From Leifsonia xyli subsp. cynodontis DSM 46306 (GTDB lineage Bacteria > Actinomycetota > Actinomycetes > Actinomycetales > Microbacteriaceae): a stretch of 64,000 nucleotides of DNA. Below, piece after piece: positions 1 through 9,484 of this stretch (the stretch's first letter is position 1; each line of letters opens with the position of its first letter). The stretch spans positions 682,001 to 746,000 of the forward strand of contig NC_022438.1 in assembly GCF_000470775.1 (NCBI RefSeq). The letters run 5' to 3'. Under the pieces are notes generated by a model. It was not told the DNA's origin, ran no database searches, and saw only the letters and a list, made by a program, of their open reading frames with translations. The translations under genes and the position numbers were made by a program.

Positions 1-198
1 GAGCGCCGCACCGACCCGAACGACGGGCGCGGCATCCTGGCGCAGATGACGGCGCAAGGACTGGCGCGGGTGGACGCGGCGATCGCCCGGCTGGTGGGTG
101 CGGAGGCCGAGCTGCTGAAAGGGCTGTCGGGGGGGGAGCAAGAGCGGTTGGCGGGGCTGCTGCGGAAGCTGAGCCTGGGATTCAACACGGAGGCGTGA
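1..198 (+). CDS. MarR-family transcriptional regulator, C-terminal part (5' end outside window)
   Basis: The frame is open from base 1 to a TGA at 196-198 and gives 65 residues. It begins ERRTDPNDGRG, which matches the end of the winged-helix wing of MarR regulators (R-x-D-x-x-D-x-R-G). It continues as the long amphipathic helix that forms the dimer interface at the C-terminus of this family (LVGAEAELLKGLSGGEQ). The role would be ligand-responsive repression of a neighbouring operon; the regulated gene cannot be told because the 5' part and upstream context are missing. No hairpin terminator is evident before the next gene. Confidence 0.75.
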   Translation, partial: ERRTDPNDGRGILAQMTAQGLARVDAAIARLVGAEAELLKGLSGGEQERLAGLLRKLSLGFNTEA

Positions 199-262
199 AC
201 CGCACCCCTGTCCCCTCGGCCTCGCTTCCTCCGGCTCCCAGGAGACTGTTATCCCACGCTCA

Positions 263-268
263 TAGACT
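263..268 (+). promoter_or_regulatory. -10 hexamer TAGACT of the glycosyltransferase gene
   Basis: TAGACT ends 9 nt before the ATG at 278 and there is no purine-rich ribosome binding site in between. This fits a TANNNT -10 box with transcription starting at or next to the start codon (leaderless mRNA). No convincing -35 box is visible. Confidence 0.4.
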
Positions 269-277
269 CGGCTCCCG

Positions 278-2767
278 ATGAAATTCTCCCGCCTGAAACG
301 CCTGCCCTCCCGGCTCAGGCGCGCCGCACGCTTTGAGATCCACGCGCACTGGCGGCGGCAGCCCATCGCCCTCGGCTCCGTGCTCTACGAATCCTTCTCC
401 GGCAACGGGATGCTGGACAACCCGGAGGCGCTGTTCCGCGAGCTGCTGGCCGCGCCGGACCTGAGGCACCTGACGCACATCTGGGCCCTCTCCGATCCGA
501 AGCAGTACAGCGCCACCGTCGCGGAGTTCGCCGGCGACCCGCGGGTCAGCTTCGTGCGCTCCGGGTCGGCGGCGTACTACCGCGCGCTCGCGACGAGCCA
601 GTACCTCATCAACAACGCGACGTTCCCGCCGGACTTCTCCAAGCGTCCCGGCCAGGTCTACCTGAACACCTGGCACGGGACGCCGCTGAAACGAATGGGC
701 TACGACATCGAGAATGGCGCCCTCGCCACGGCCAACATCGTCCGGAACTTCGTCCAGGCCGACTACCTCCTCGCCGCGAACGCGTTCATGGCCGAGCAGA
801 TGTACGAGAGGGCCTATAAGCTGACCGGGATCTACCGGGGGACGCTGGTCGAGGAGGGCTACCCCCGCATCGACCGGCAGTTCCTGGACGGGGCCGCCCG
901 CGAGGAGGTGCACCGGCGTCTGACGGCGAGCGGCATCCCGCTCGGGGATCGCAAGATCGTGCTGTACGCGCCGACGTGGAAGGGCACGAGCTTCGGACGC
1001 CCGGAGGACGACCTGGACGAGCTGATGGCGCATATCGCCCAGGTCGAGGAGCGCATCGACACCAGCCGCTACGCGGTGCTGCTGAAGACCCACCAGACCG
1101 TCCACAGGCTGGCCGCTGGCCGTCCCGAGCTGCAGCGGATGCTGGTGCCGAACGAGATCCCGACCAATCTGGTCCTCGGCGCGTCCGACATCCTGATCTC
1201 CGACTACTCGTCGATCTTCTTCGACTTCCTGCAGACGGGCAGGCCCATCCTGTTCTTCACGCCCGATCTCGCCGACTACGCGGGCACGCGCGGACTCTAC
1301 TTCGAGCCGGAGGAGTGGCCGGGCCCAGTGTTCGAGTCCGCTCGCGAACTGGGCGACGCGATCGCGGCGATCGCGACCGACGGGGATGCCGTCCCGGCCG
1401 AGGCGCGCGAGCGGTACCTCGCCATGCAGCGGCGGTTCACCCCCCACGAGGACGGCTCGGCCTCGAAGCGGGTGGTCGACCTCGTCTTCCGCGGCAACCG
1501 GGAGGGGCTGCGGCTGCGCACCGACCTCGACCAGGACGGCCGCGAGAAGATCCTCCTCTACCTGGGCGGGATGCGGCCGAACGGCATCACGACCTCGGCG
1601 CTGAATCTGCTCAACACCATCGACCACGACCGCTACGACGTCTCCGCGTTCTTCGCGCAGAGCCGCAACCGGGCGGCCATCGGGAAGCAGCAGCAGATCC
1701 ATCCGGCCGTCCGCCAGTTCCCGCGCGTCGGCGGCATGAACGGCGCGAAGCTGCTGCATCTCGCCCGACACCTCGACTTCCGCCGCGGGCGCACGGCGCG
1801 GCACGCGGAGGACATCGCGCAGAACCAGCTGTGGGACGACGAGTGGTACCGCTGCTTCGGAGACAGCCGCTTCGGCTACGTGGTCGATTTCTCCGGCTAC
1901 GGGCCGTTCTGGGCCATCCTGCTCCTGCACTCCCCCGACGCGCACCGCGCGATCTGGCTGCACAACGACCTCGCCGCCGACGCGCACCGCGAGGTAAACG
2001 GCGAGAAGCGGATGCTGCACAGCCTCACCGAGCTGTTCTCGCTGTACAGCCAGTACGACCACCTGGTCTCGGTCTCGCCCACCCTCTCGGACATCAACCG
2101 CGCCTCGCTGGCGGACTACGCCGCACCGGAGAAGTTCGTTTCGGCGCTGAACACGGTGGATGCCGATCACATCCTGGAGAGCGCGGCCGCCGACCTCCGC
2201 GAGTTCGCCGTGGACGAGGAGACCGGCGTCCTCCCGGACTGGGCGGAGGCTCTGCTCGCGGACGACGGCGTGAAGACCTTCGTCAACGTCGGACGGCTCT
2301 CGCCGGAGAAGAACCAGGCCCGCCTCATTCGGGCGTTCGCGGACGTGTACGCGGAGGACCCGAAGACACGGCTGCTGATCGTGGGCTCGGGCCCGCTCAC
2401 GGGCGAGCTGGAGGCGCTCATCGTGGAGCGCGGGCTCGCCGGGTCCGTGTTCCTGACCGGGATGCAGCCCAACCCGCACGCGATCATGGCGAGGGCCGAC
2501 TGCTTCGTGCTGTCGAGCGACTACGAGGGCCAGCCGATGGTGATCCTGGAAGCGCTCGTGCTCGACCTGCCGATCGTGACGGTGGAGTTCGCCTCCGCGA
2601 AGAACGCGCTGCCGGCCGGGAGCGGACTCGTGGTGCCGCAGACGGACGCGGGCGTCGCCGCCGGTCTCCGGGCCTATCTCGCCGGCGATGTCCCCGCCAA
2701 CCACTTCGACGGCGCCGCCTACAACCGCAAGGCCGTCGCCCAGTTCTACACCGCCATCGGCGCCTAG
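278..2767 (+). CDS. Two-domain glycosyltransferase: CDP-glycerol glycerophosphotransferase-like plus GT4 family
   Basis: 829 residues. Residues about 1-400 resemble the TagB/TagF family that transfers polyol phosphate to teichoic-acid-type polymers: TWHGTPLKRMG near residue 131 and the ASDILISDYSSIFFDF block near 307 are its conserved motifs. Residues about 415-825 are a GT-B glycosyltransferase of family 4, with NVGRLSPEKN near 669 and SSDYEGQPMVILEAL near 745 (the nucleotide-sugar E-x7-E region). There is no signal peptide or clear membrane span, so it probably acts at the cytoplasmic membrane face in making a cell-wall glycopolymer. The fusion of both activities in one chain suggests sequential addition of polyol phosphate and sugar. 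The exact substrates cannot be told from sequence. Confidence 0.8.
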   Translation: MKFSRLKRLPSRLRRAARFEIHAHWRRQPIALGSVLYESFSGNGMLDNPEALFRELLAAPDLRHLTHIWALSDPKQYSATVAEFAGDPRVSFVRSGSAAYYRALATSQYLINNATFPPDFSKRPGQVYLNTWHGTPLKRMGYDIENGALATANIVRNFVQADYLLAANAFMAEQMYERAYKLTGIYRGTLVEEGYPRIDRQFLDGAAREEVHRRLTASGIPLGDRKIVLYAPTWKGTSFGRPEDDLDELMAHIAQVEERIDTSRYAVLLKTHQTVHRLAAGRPELQRMLVPNEIPTNLVLGASDILISDYSSIFFDFLQTGRPILFFTPDLADYAGTRGLYFEPEEWPGPVFESARELGDAIAAIATDGDAVPAEARERYLAMQRRFTPHEDGSASKRVVDLVFRGNREGLRLRTDLDQDGREKILLYLGGMRPNGITTSALNLLNTIDHDRYDVSAFFAQSRNRAAIGKQQQIHPAVRQFPRVGGMNGAKLLHLARHLDFRRGRTARHAEDIAQNQLWDDEWYRCFGDSRFGYVVDFSGYGPFWAILLLHSPDAHRAIWLHNDLAADAHREVNGEKRMLHSLTELFSLYSQYDHLVSVSPTLSDINRASLADYAAPEKFVSALNTVDADHILESAAADLREFAVDEETGVLPDWAEALLADDGVKTFVNVGRLSPEKNQARLIRAFADVYAEDPKTRLLIVGSGPLTGELEALIVERGLAGSVFLTGMQPNPHAIMARADCFVLSSDYEGQPMVILEALVLDLPIVTVEFASAKNALPAGSGLVVPQTDAGVAAGLRAYLAGDVPANHFDGAAYNRKAVAQFYTAIGA

Positions 2768-2769
2768 CC

Positions 2770-2831
2770 ATCGCTTCCTCAGTTCTTCCGGCCCGCTGCG
2801 GCGTGTCGGCGGGAAGAACTGAGGAAGCGAT
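2770..2831. repeat. Perfect 20-bp inverted repeat between two co-directional genes
   Basis: Left arm 2770-2789 and right arm 2812-2831 are exact reverse complements (the left arm begins ATCGCTTCCTC), separated by 22 nt. It starts 3 nt after the stop of the glycosyltransferase gene, so it can act as a strong intrinsic terminator. However, its right arm also lies in the -35/-10 spacer of the next gene's promoter (2838-2843), so it could be an operator or antiterminator. No T-run follows the stem. Confidence 0.7.
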
Positions 2832-2837
2832 AGTCGT

Positions 2838-2843
2838 TATGGT
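2838..2843 (+). promoter_or_regulatory. -10 hexamer TATGGT of the ABC-F gene
   Basis: TATGGT ends 8 nt before the ATG at 2852. The purine stretch between them is too close to the start codon to be a Shine-Dalgarno site, so a leaderless transcript is likely. Confidence 0.4.
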
Positions 2844-2851
2844 GGAAGGAT

Positions 2852-4669
2852 ATGGCGCATCTTCTGGGGGCGGAGTCCCTGCATCTTGAGTTTCCCACCC
2901 GCGTTGTCTTCGACTCGGTTTCGCTCGGGGTCGACGAGGGCGACCGTATCGGCATCGTCGGCCGCAACGGCGATGGAAAGTCGAGCCTTCTCGGGATGCT
3001 GTCGGGCCGCATCCCGCCAGACTCCGGCCGGGTGACGGTGCGCGGCGGTGTCCGGATCGGCGTGCTCGACCAGGCGGATGCGCTCGCGGACGACGAGACG
3101 ATCGGGCACGCCGTGGTCGGCGACGCGCCCGAGCACGAGTGGGCAGGCGACGCCCGGGTGCGGGAAGTGATCGCCGGCCTGCTCGGCGACCTGCCGTGGG
3201 AGGCGCGGCTGGGCAGCCTCTCCGGCGGTCAGCGCCGCCGGGTCGCCCTGGCCCGGCTGCTGACGGGTGACTGGGATGTGCTGGCCCTGGACGAGCCCAC
3301 CAACCACCTCGACGTCGAGGCGATCGCCTGGCTGGCCGAGCACCTGAAGCGGCGCTGGACAGCCACCGCGGGCGGGCTGCTGGTCGTGACGCACGACCGG
3401 TGGTTCCTGGACGAGGTGTGTACGGCGAGGTGGGAGGTACACGACCGGATCGTGGAGCCGTTCGAGGGCGGCTACGCCGCCTACATTCTGCAGCGCGTCG
3501 AGCGCGACCGCCAGGCTGCGGCGATCGAGGCCCGGAGGCAGAACATCGCGCGGAAGGAGCTGGCGTGGCTGCGCCGCGGCGCTCCCGCCCGCACATCTAA
3601 GCCGAAGTTCCGCATCGACGCGGCCAACGCGCTCATCGCGGACGTCCCCGAGCTCCGCGACCGGGTCTCGCTCCAGTCGCTCGCCGTCTCCCGGCTCGGC
3701 AAAGACGTGGTCGACATCCTGGAGGCCTCGGCCGGCTACGGCGACCGCGAGATCCTGCACGGGGTGGAGTGGCGGATCGCCCCGGGCGAGCGCACCGGCA
3801 TCCTGGGCGTCAACGGGGCCGGCAAGTCGACGCTGCTGGGCCTCGTGGCGGGGACGGTCGAGCCCACCTCCGGTCGCGTGAAGCGGGGCAAGACGGTCCG
3901 TGTCGCAACCCTCACGCAGCGGATGGACGAACTCGACCAGCACCGCGACGACCCGGTGCGCGTGGTCGTCTCGGGTCTGCGCACCAGCTACACCCTCGGC
4001 AGCGGCTCGAAGGCCCAGGAGCTCACCCCGGGCCAGCTGCTGGAGCGGATGGGCTTCGCCTCCGCGCAGCTCTCCACCCCGGTGAAGGACCTCTCCGGCG
4101 GACAGCAGCGCCGCCTCCAGCTCCTGCTGATCCTGCTCGACCAGCCGAACGTCCTCATCCTGGACGAGCCCACCAACGACCTCGACACCGACATGCTCGC
4201 CGCGATGGAGGATCTGCTCGACTCCTGGGCGGGGACGCTGATCGTGGTCTCGCACGACCGGTACTTCCTGGAGCGCGTGACAGACCAGCAGTTCGCGATC
4301 CTGGACCGGCGGCTGCGGCACCTGCCGGGCGGGGTGGACGAGTACCTGCGGCTGCGGAAGGACCAGCGGCGCCGGGACGCCGCGCGAGCGTCCGAGCCCG
4401 CCAGGGGCTCGGGCCCCGCAGCCGCCGCCGCGACAGCCGCCCCCGCGCTCAGCGGCGGCGAGCTGCGGGCGGCTCAGAAGGAGCTCGCCGCGATCGAACG
4501 CCGCCTCGCGAAGCTCACCGGCCGGATCGACGCGAAACGCACAGCGCTGGCCGAACACGACCCGTCGGACTACGTGGGGCTGGGCGAGGAGATGACGGCG
4601 ATCGGCGAGCTGGAACGGGAGGCGGAACAGCTCGAGGAGCGGTGGCTGGAGCTGTCGGAGCAGGTATAG
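2852..4669 (+). CDS. ABC-F family ATP-binding protein (duplicated ABC domains)
   Basis: 605 residues with two complete ABC ATPase domains in one soluble chain and no membrane spans, the hallmark of ABC-F proteins. These act on ribosomes (translation factors, antibiotic protection) rather than in transport. Domain 1: Walker A GRNGDGKSS near residue 40, signature LSGGQRRR near 122, Walker B LALDEPTNHLD near 143. Domain 2: Walker A GVNGAGKST near 319, signature LSGGQQRR near 414, Walker B LILDEPTNDLD near 435. The C-terminal 70 residues (RAAQKELAAIERRLAKL) form a charged coiled coil as in Uup-type members. All catalytic motifs are intact. Whether it gives antibiotic resistance or does housekeeping cannot be decided here. 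Confidence 0.9.
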   Translation: MAHLLGAESLHLEFPTRVVFDSVSLGVDEGDRIGIVGRNGDGKSSLLGMLSGRIPPDSGRVTVRGGVRIGVLDQADALADDETIGHAVVGDAPEHEWAGDARVREVIAGLLGDLPWEARLGSLSGGQRRRVALARLLTGDWDVLALDEPTNHLDVEAIAWLAEHLKRRWTATAGGLLVVTHDRWFLDEVCTARWEVHDRIVEPFEGGYAAYILQRVERDRQAAAIEARRQNIARKELAWLRRGAPARTSKPKFRIDAANALIADVPELRDRVSLQSLAVSRLGKDVVDILEASAGYGDREILHGVEWRIAPGERTGILGVNGAGKSTLLGLVAGTVEPTSGRVKRGKTVRVATLTQRMDELDQHRDDPVRVVVSGLRTSYTLGSGSKAQELTPGQLLERMGFASAQLSTPVKDLSGGQQRRLQLLLILLDQPNVLILDEPTNDLDTDMLAAMEDLLDSWAGTLIVVSHDRYFLERVTDQQFAILDRRLRHLPGGVDEYLRLRKDQRRRDAARASEPARGSGPAAAAATAAPALSGGELRAAQKELAAIERRLAKLTGRIDAKRTALAEHDPSDYVGLGEEMTAIGELEREAEQLEERWLELSEQV

Positions 4670-4774
4670 CCCCCCAGACGGAGCGAACCGCTGCCGCCCG
4701 CGCATATGCGAGTATTCTCCGAGGCGGCCCGCTCGCTTCTTCCCTCCCGGCCAGCGCGGGCGGACAGGAGCGTA

Positions 4775-7460
4775 GTGTGGCGGACGGGGGGAGCGCTGTT
4801 CGGACGCGACGGGGCGCGAGACTCGTTGCTGCTCATGGCGCACCGGGCGCTCGATCAGGGCGGGACCGTGCTCGTCACCGGGGAGGTCGGGCTCGGCAAG
4901 ACATCGCTGCTGGCGGAGGCAGCGGAGCGGCTCGACGGCTGGACAGTGCTGTGGGTGCAGGCCGACTCGTTCGAGTCCGATCTGCCGTATGCGACGGTGA
5001 TGACGCTGCTGCGCAGGCTGTCCGCCCTGGGCGTACCCGTCGGAAGGACGCCCGCTGCGAGCGACGACGCGCTCGGCGTGGGCCGGACGCTGCTGGACGC
5101 GATGGACGCGCTCGAGCGGCCCGTGTGCCTGATCGTGGACGACGCGCAGTGGGTGGACGAGCCCTACGCCCGCGCGCTCCGCTTCGCCGTGCGGCGGATG
5201 ATGGACCGGGGCTTCTTGTTCACGGCGGCGACGCGGCCGCAGCCGAACGGTGCGGCCGCGCTGTTCGACGGCTTCGCCGCCGCGGCCGCGAACCACGCGC
5301 GGATCGACCTGAGCGCGCTCACCGTCTCCGACACCCAGGCGCTCGGCGAGCATCTCCTGGGTCACGCGATCTCGCGGCGCACCGCGGCCCGGCTGACCGA
5401 GGCGACGCAGGGCTCGCCGCTGCTGCTGACGGTGCTGCTCGGGCAGGTGCGCGAGACCTTCGCGCAGGCGCTGCACCCGGCCGGCTGGGACCTGCCGGAG
5501 ACCGCGCTCGCCCCGCTCGCCTCGGCCGTCTCGGCCGCGCTGGACGGCGCGACCCCGTCGGCGCGGTCCGCCTCCGAGCTGATCGCCGTTCTGCGCGACC
5601 CGCTGCCGCTGCCGGTGGCGGGCAGCATCGCCGCGCGGCTCGGGATGGCACTGGACGTCCCCGGCGCCGTCTCCCGCGGGCTCGTGCTCGGGCGGGAGCG
5701 CGACGGAGTGGTGTGGGTCGAGCCGGCGCACGCCCTGCTGGCCGATGCCGTGGCGAGCGGGCTGAGCCTGGAACGACGGGGCGACATCCACCGGGTCGCA
5801 GCGGAGGTGCTGACCGGGCACCGGGCGCTCCGGCACCGGGTGGAGGCGGCGGAGGCGAGCGACCCGGCGCTGGTGGACGAACTGCTCAGCGAAGCGCTCG
5901 CAGCGGCCGACCGGGGGCAGGCGGAGCAGGCCATGAGCTACGCGCGCTCCGCCGTCCATCTCGCCGCCGACGGCGAGCACGAGCGCATCCTGGAGCTGCG
6001 GACGCTCTGCCACGATGCGCCCGGCGCGCTCGACCTCACACGGCGGCGCACGGCGGCGGAGGCGATCACCCCCGACGAACGGGCCATCCGGACGCACATC
6101 GCCGAGGCGCTGCCCAAGGTGCTCATGGCGATGGGAGACTTCCCCGGCGTGCTCGACCACCTGGGCACCGCCCGCGCGCAGATCGCGGAGTGCCCGCGGC
6201 CCGAGGAGATCGCTGATCCGGCGCTGCGCTGGATGGCCGAGCCGGAGGAGCACCTCGTGCGGCTTCTCGGCTGGGCGCTCAACTCGGCCGCCCACGCACG
6301 CCGGCCGGAGCTGTTCCCGCCGCTCACCGAGGAGCTGGACGCGCTGCTGGCCGGGCACGAGTCGCCCGCGGCAGTGGATGCCCCGGTCGCCCGCTCGCGG
6401 GTCTTCGTGCTCGGCGGCGACATCGAGCGCGCCCGGGCCGACCTCGCGCGGGCCACCGGGCTGGTGCGGCGGTTCCCGTCCAGCTGGACAGCCGGGTTCG
6501 CGCGCACGATCTCCGCGCACATCCTTTTCCTCGCCGAGAGTGGGAGGAGTCGGTCACGCTGGCCGACACCGCCGTCGCGCTCGCGCTGGACGAGACGGAT
6601 CTCTCCTGCTGGCCGATCGCGCTGTGGGCATCGACGCTCGTGCGCGCCGGCCGCGGCGAGAAGGAGGGCGTCACCGAGCGGTTGCGCACCGCTGCCAAGG
6701 CCGATCCGCGCATCACAGGCTCCTACGACGGCGATCTGCCGTTCCTGGCCCGCGCGGAGCTCGCGAGGGCGCTGGGCCGCCCGGAGGATCAGCTCGCGGC
6801 GACAGCCGACGCCGAGACAGCGGCGAGTCGCTCCTCCACCCTTGGCTGGCTCACCTACCGCGTGGACGCGCTCGCGGCGCTCGGACGGGCGGCGGACGCC
6901 CGCGCGGCATACCAGCGCTGCGCGGCGCTGGGTCTCTGGCGGCCCTTCTACGGCTCGCTGCGCTGGCTCGAGGGCCGGTGCGGGAGGCCGAGGGCGACAC
7001 CGCCGCCGCCGCGGTCGCCTACCGGGAAGCGGCGGCGGAAGGACGCTTCCCGTTCCCGCAGGCGATCGCGGCGCTGGACGCGGGCCGGCTGCTGGCCGCG
7101 ACCGAGCCGGAGAGAGCGGCGGAGCTGCTGGAACGGGCAGCCGCGACCTTCCGGCAACTGGGCGCGGCCACCTATCTGACGAAGACCGCGACGCTGCTCG
7201 ACGGTATCGGGAGCCCGCACCGGATGCCGGAGGAAGGGGACGCCGCCGCCGACCCGCTGAGCGCGCTGACGACCCGCGAACGGCAGGTGGCGCACGCGCT
7301 GGCGGCGGGGATGACAAACAAGGAGATCGCGGAACGGCTGTACGTGTCGGTGACGACCGTCAACTTCCACGTCCGCAACATCCTGTCGAAACTGGGCCTG
7401 CGCTCGCGCCGCGAACTGCGCGCGCTCGACGCGCTACGGAGAAGGCCCGTCAAAAGTTGA
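4775..7460 (+). pseudogene. LuxR-type regulator with N-terminal AAA ATPase (LAL family), two frameshifts
   Basis: The N-terminal NTPase has Walker A TGEVGLGKTS and Walker B VCLIVDDAQWVD. The C-terminus is a LuxR helix-turn-helix (LTTRERQVAHALAAG, then TNKEIAERLYVSVTTVNFHV). The reading frame is lost twice: near 6540, where the sequence before GAG-TGG-GAG-GAG has lost a base, and near 6975 (CGG-TGC should read CGG-GTG-CGG). Each is explained by one missing base. Intact, it would be about 900 residues, a MalT-like ATP-dependent activator. I prefer the GTG at 4775, preceded by CAGGAG, over the ATG at 4706, which has no ribosome binding site. The truncated product keeps the ATPase but loses the DNA-binding domain. 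Confidence 0.85.
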
Positions 7461-7520
7461 CGGTTTTCCGTCCTTCAGGTGGAGGACAACCGCATCGGCC
7501 GCTACCTTCTTAACACCTGG

Positions 7521-7599
7521 GATGCCCGGACCCACCGCACGGAAACGACTCCGACCCGACGAATCGTCTCACCCCGAACGTGCGGAAGGTCCGGGCATC
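7521..7599. terminator. Bidirectional hairpin between the LuxR pseudogene and ispE
   Basis: GATGCCCGGACC (7521-7532) pairs perfectly with GGTCCGGGCATC (7588-7599). The stem continues through a 2x2 internal loop into CCGCAC/GTGCGG. It lies between two convergent genes, where a shared terminator is expected. Confidence 0.55.
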
Positions 7600-7634
7600 C
7601 TCGGGATGCTCACGCCCCCGCAGGAGACCCCAGC

Positions 7635-8582
7635 TCAGTCCGAGAGGACCCGGGCGCCGTGAACCGGGCCGGTCGCCCGCACCGCTCGCACCCGGGCCGC
7701 GCTGAGCGCGATCTGCACATCCAGCGCGTTGTCGAGATCCGCGGCGAGGAAGGCGACGGTGGGACCGGAACCCGACACGATCCCCGCGAGAGCGCCGTTC
7801 AGCTCGCCGAGTTCCAGCACCTCGGCGATGGACGGAGCCAGGTGGATGGCCGGGGCCTGCAAGTCGTTCGACAGCACCTCGGCGAGCATCGCCGCATCCC
7901 CCGCGCGAAGCGCCTGCAGCACCCCGGCGTCCACGCCGGGTGTGCGCTGCGCGGGCGGGATCTCACTCGCGTGCCGCTCGCGGTGCCGATCGAGTTCGCT
8001 GTAGACAGCCGGTGTGCTGAGCTGGCCCTCCGGGAGCGCGAGGACCCAGTGGAACTGGCCGGTCGCCAGCGCCGGACTCAGCCGGTCTCCGCGGCCGGTG
8101 CCGATCGCGGTGCCGCCCACGAGCGCGAACGGGACATCCGCGCCGAGCCGCGCGGCCAGCGCGAGCAGCTCCTCCCGTCCGAGCTCGGTTCCCCACAGCG
8201 CGTCACAGGCGACGAGGGTGGCCGCGGCGTCCGCCGAACCGCCGCCCATCCCCCCGGCGATCGGGACGTGCTTGTCGATCTCCAGGCGCACGCCACCGGT
8301 GAACCCGGTGCGCTTGGCGAGCAGTTTCGCGGCCTTGACCGCCAGATTCGTGCCGTCCGTCGGCAGTCCGGACGTGTCGATGCTGCCACCGGCGAAGCTC
8401 ACCGAGATGTCATCGGCGGGGTACGCGCGCACATCCTCGTAGAGCGAGAGCGCCTGATAGGCGGTCGCGACATCGTGGTAGCCATCGTGGCGGAGCGGGC
8501 CGACGCGCATGAAGACATTGACCTTGCCGGGTGCGCGAACATGCACCGCATCCACATCCCACCGGGCGCCCACGTCGACCAT
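7635..8582 (-). CDS. ispE: 4-diphosphocytidyl-2-C-methyl-D-erythritol kinase
   Basis: 315 residues, a GHMP-superfamily kinase that phosphorylates CDP-methylerythritol in the MEP route to isoprenoids. APGKVN with the catalytic Lys is at residues 17-22. The ATP-binding motif [17 protein letters not shown] starts at 107, with the catalytic Asp in SADAA. The C-terminal GHMP block is [10 protein letters not shown]. Length and motifs are normal for actinobacterial IspE. It is the last gene of metG-tatD-rsmA-ispE, and a 59-nt gap to rsmA holds its own -10 box, so it can also be transcribed alone as a leaderless mRNA. It is essential in organisms that rely on the MEP pathway. Confidence 0.95.
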   Translation of the reverse strand: MVDVGARWDVDAVHVRAPGKVNVFMRVGPLRHDGYHDVATAYQALSLYEDVRAYPADDISVSFAGGSIDTSGLPTDGTNLAVKAAKLLAKRTGFTGGVRLEIDKHVPIAGGMGGGSADAAATLVACDALWGTELGREELLALAARLGADVPFALVGGTAIGTGRGDRLSPALATGQFHWVLALPEGQLSTPAVYSELDRHRERHASEIPPAQRTPGVDAGVLQALRAGDAAMLAEVLSNDLQAPAIHLAPSIAEVLELGELNGALAGIVSGSGPTVAFLAADLDNALDVQIALSAARVRAVRATGPVHGARVLSD

Positions 8583-8588
8583 GACTCA

Positions 8589-8594
8589 AACCTA
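8589..8594 (-). promoter_or_regulatory. -10 hexamer TAGGTT of ispE
   Basis: On the minus strand TAGGTT is followed by 6 nt and then the ispE ATG, with no ribosome binding site, as for a leaderless start inside the operon. Confidence 0.4.
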
Positions 8595-8641
8595 CACAGC
8601 TTCTCAGGGTGGCGAGGACGTCCGCGTGCTCGCGAGGAGCC

Positions 8642-9484
8642 TCAGCGCGCAGCGAGCCGCACGAAGTCGGCGAGGGTGAGCTGTTCGCCGCGCCGTCCCG
8701 GAGCCACCCCGGCCGCCGCCAGCGCCGCGCCCGCTGCGGCAGGGTCGCCGTAGACGGAGGCGAGGGACTGGCGGAGGGTCTTCCTGCGCTGCTGGAACGC
8801 GGCGTCGACCAGGGCGAACGTCCGCCGCCGCAGCTCGTCGTCGCCCGGTTCGGTCTCGTGGCGCTCGAAACCAACCAGGATGGAGTCCACATTCGGGACC
8901 GGCCAGAAGATCTGGCGGCTGACCGTGCCCGCGGTGCGCCAGAGGCCGTACCACGCGGCTTTCACGCTCGGGGCGCCGTAGACCTTCGAGCCCGGCCCGG
9001 CCGCGATGCGCTGGCCCACCTCCGCCTGAACCATGACGACACCGGAGCGCAGCGACGGGAGGTGCTCCAGCAGGTGCAGCAGCACGGGCACCGAGACATT
9101 GTACGGGAGATTCGCGACGAGTCGGCCGGGCCGCTCCGGCAGCTCCGTCACCGCGAGCGCGTCGCTGTGGACGACAGTCAGCCGGCCCGCGGCCTCCGGC
9201 GCGAGCTGCGCGACGGTGAGCGGGAGCCGCTCGGCCAGGCGGCCGTCGATCTCGACGGCGACGACACGCGCTCCGGCCTCCAGGAGGCCGAGCGTGAGAG
9301 AGCCGAGGCCGGGCCCCACCTCGACCACAGCCTCCCCCGCCTCGACGCCGGCGACACGGACGATGCGGCGGACGGTGTTGGCGTCGATGACGAAGTTCTG
9401 CCCGAGCTTCTTCGTCGGTGTCACACCGGTCAGCTCGGCCAGATCGCGGATCTCGGCGGGTCCGAGCAGTCGCAGTTCGCTCAC
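8642..9484 (-). CDS. rsmA: 16S rRNA dimethyladenosine transferase
   Basis: 280 residues. RsmA (KsgA) dimethylates two adjacent adenines in the 3' terminal hairpin of 16S rRNA during small-subunit maturation. [10 protein letters not shown] at residues 25-34 is the KsgA/Dim1 N-terminal signature. The SAM-binding [16 protein letters not shown] is at 53-68, followed by the acidic VAVEID loop, and the catalytic NLPYN is at 125-129. The start is a GTG at 9484 that shares 4 bp (GTGA) with the tatD stop, indicating translational coupling. In many actinobacteria an rpf gene lies between tatD and rsmA; none is present here. Confidence 0.95.
   Translation of the reverse strand: MSELRLLGPAEIRDLAELTGVTPTKKLGQNFVIDANTVRRIVRVAGVEAGEAVVEVGPGLGSLTLGLLEAGARVVAVEIDGRLAERLPLTVAQLAPEAAGRLTVVHSDALAVTELPERPGRLVANLPYNVSVPVLLHLLEHLPSLRSGVVMVQAEVGQRIAAGPGSKVYGAPSVKAAWYGLWRTAGTVSRQIFWPVPNVDSILVGFERHETEPGDDELRRRTFALVDAAFQQRRKTLRQSLASVYGDPAAAGAALAAAGVAPGRRGEQLTLADFVRLAAR

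Noticed and set aside
260..2704. An 814-codon open frame on the minus strand opposite the glycosyltransferase
   Set aside because: It mirrors the third-position GC bias of the real gene, is rich in Arg/Val/Gly/His with no family motif, and has no start signal.
2837..6520. A 1227-codon minus-strand open frame across the ABC-F and LuxR genes
   Set aside because: It is antisense to two clearly recognised genes and has no recognisable domain. It is a product of high GC content.
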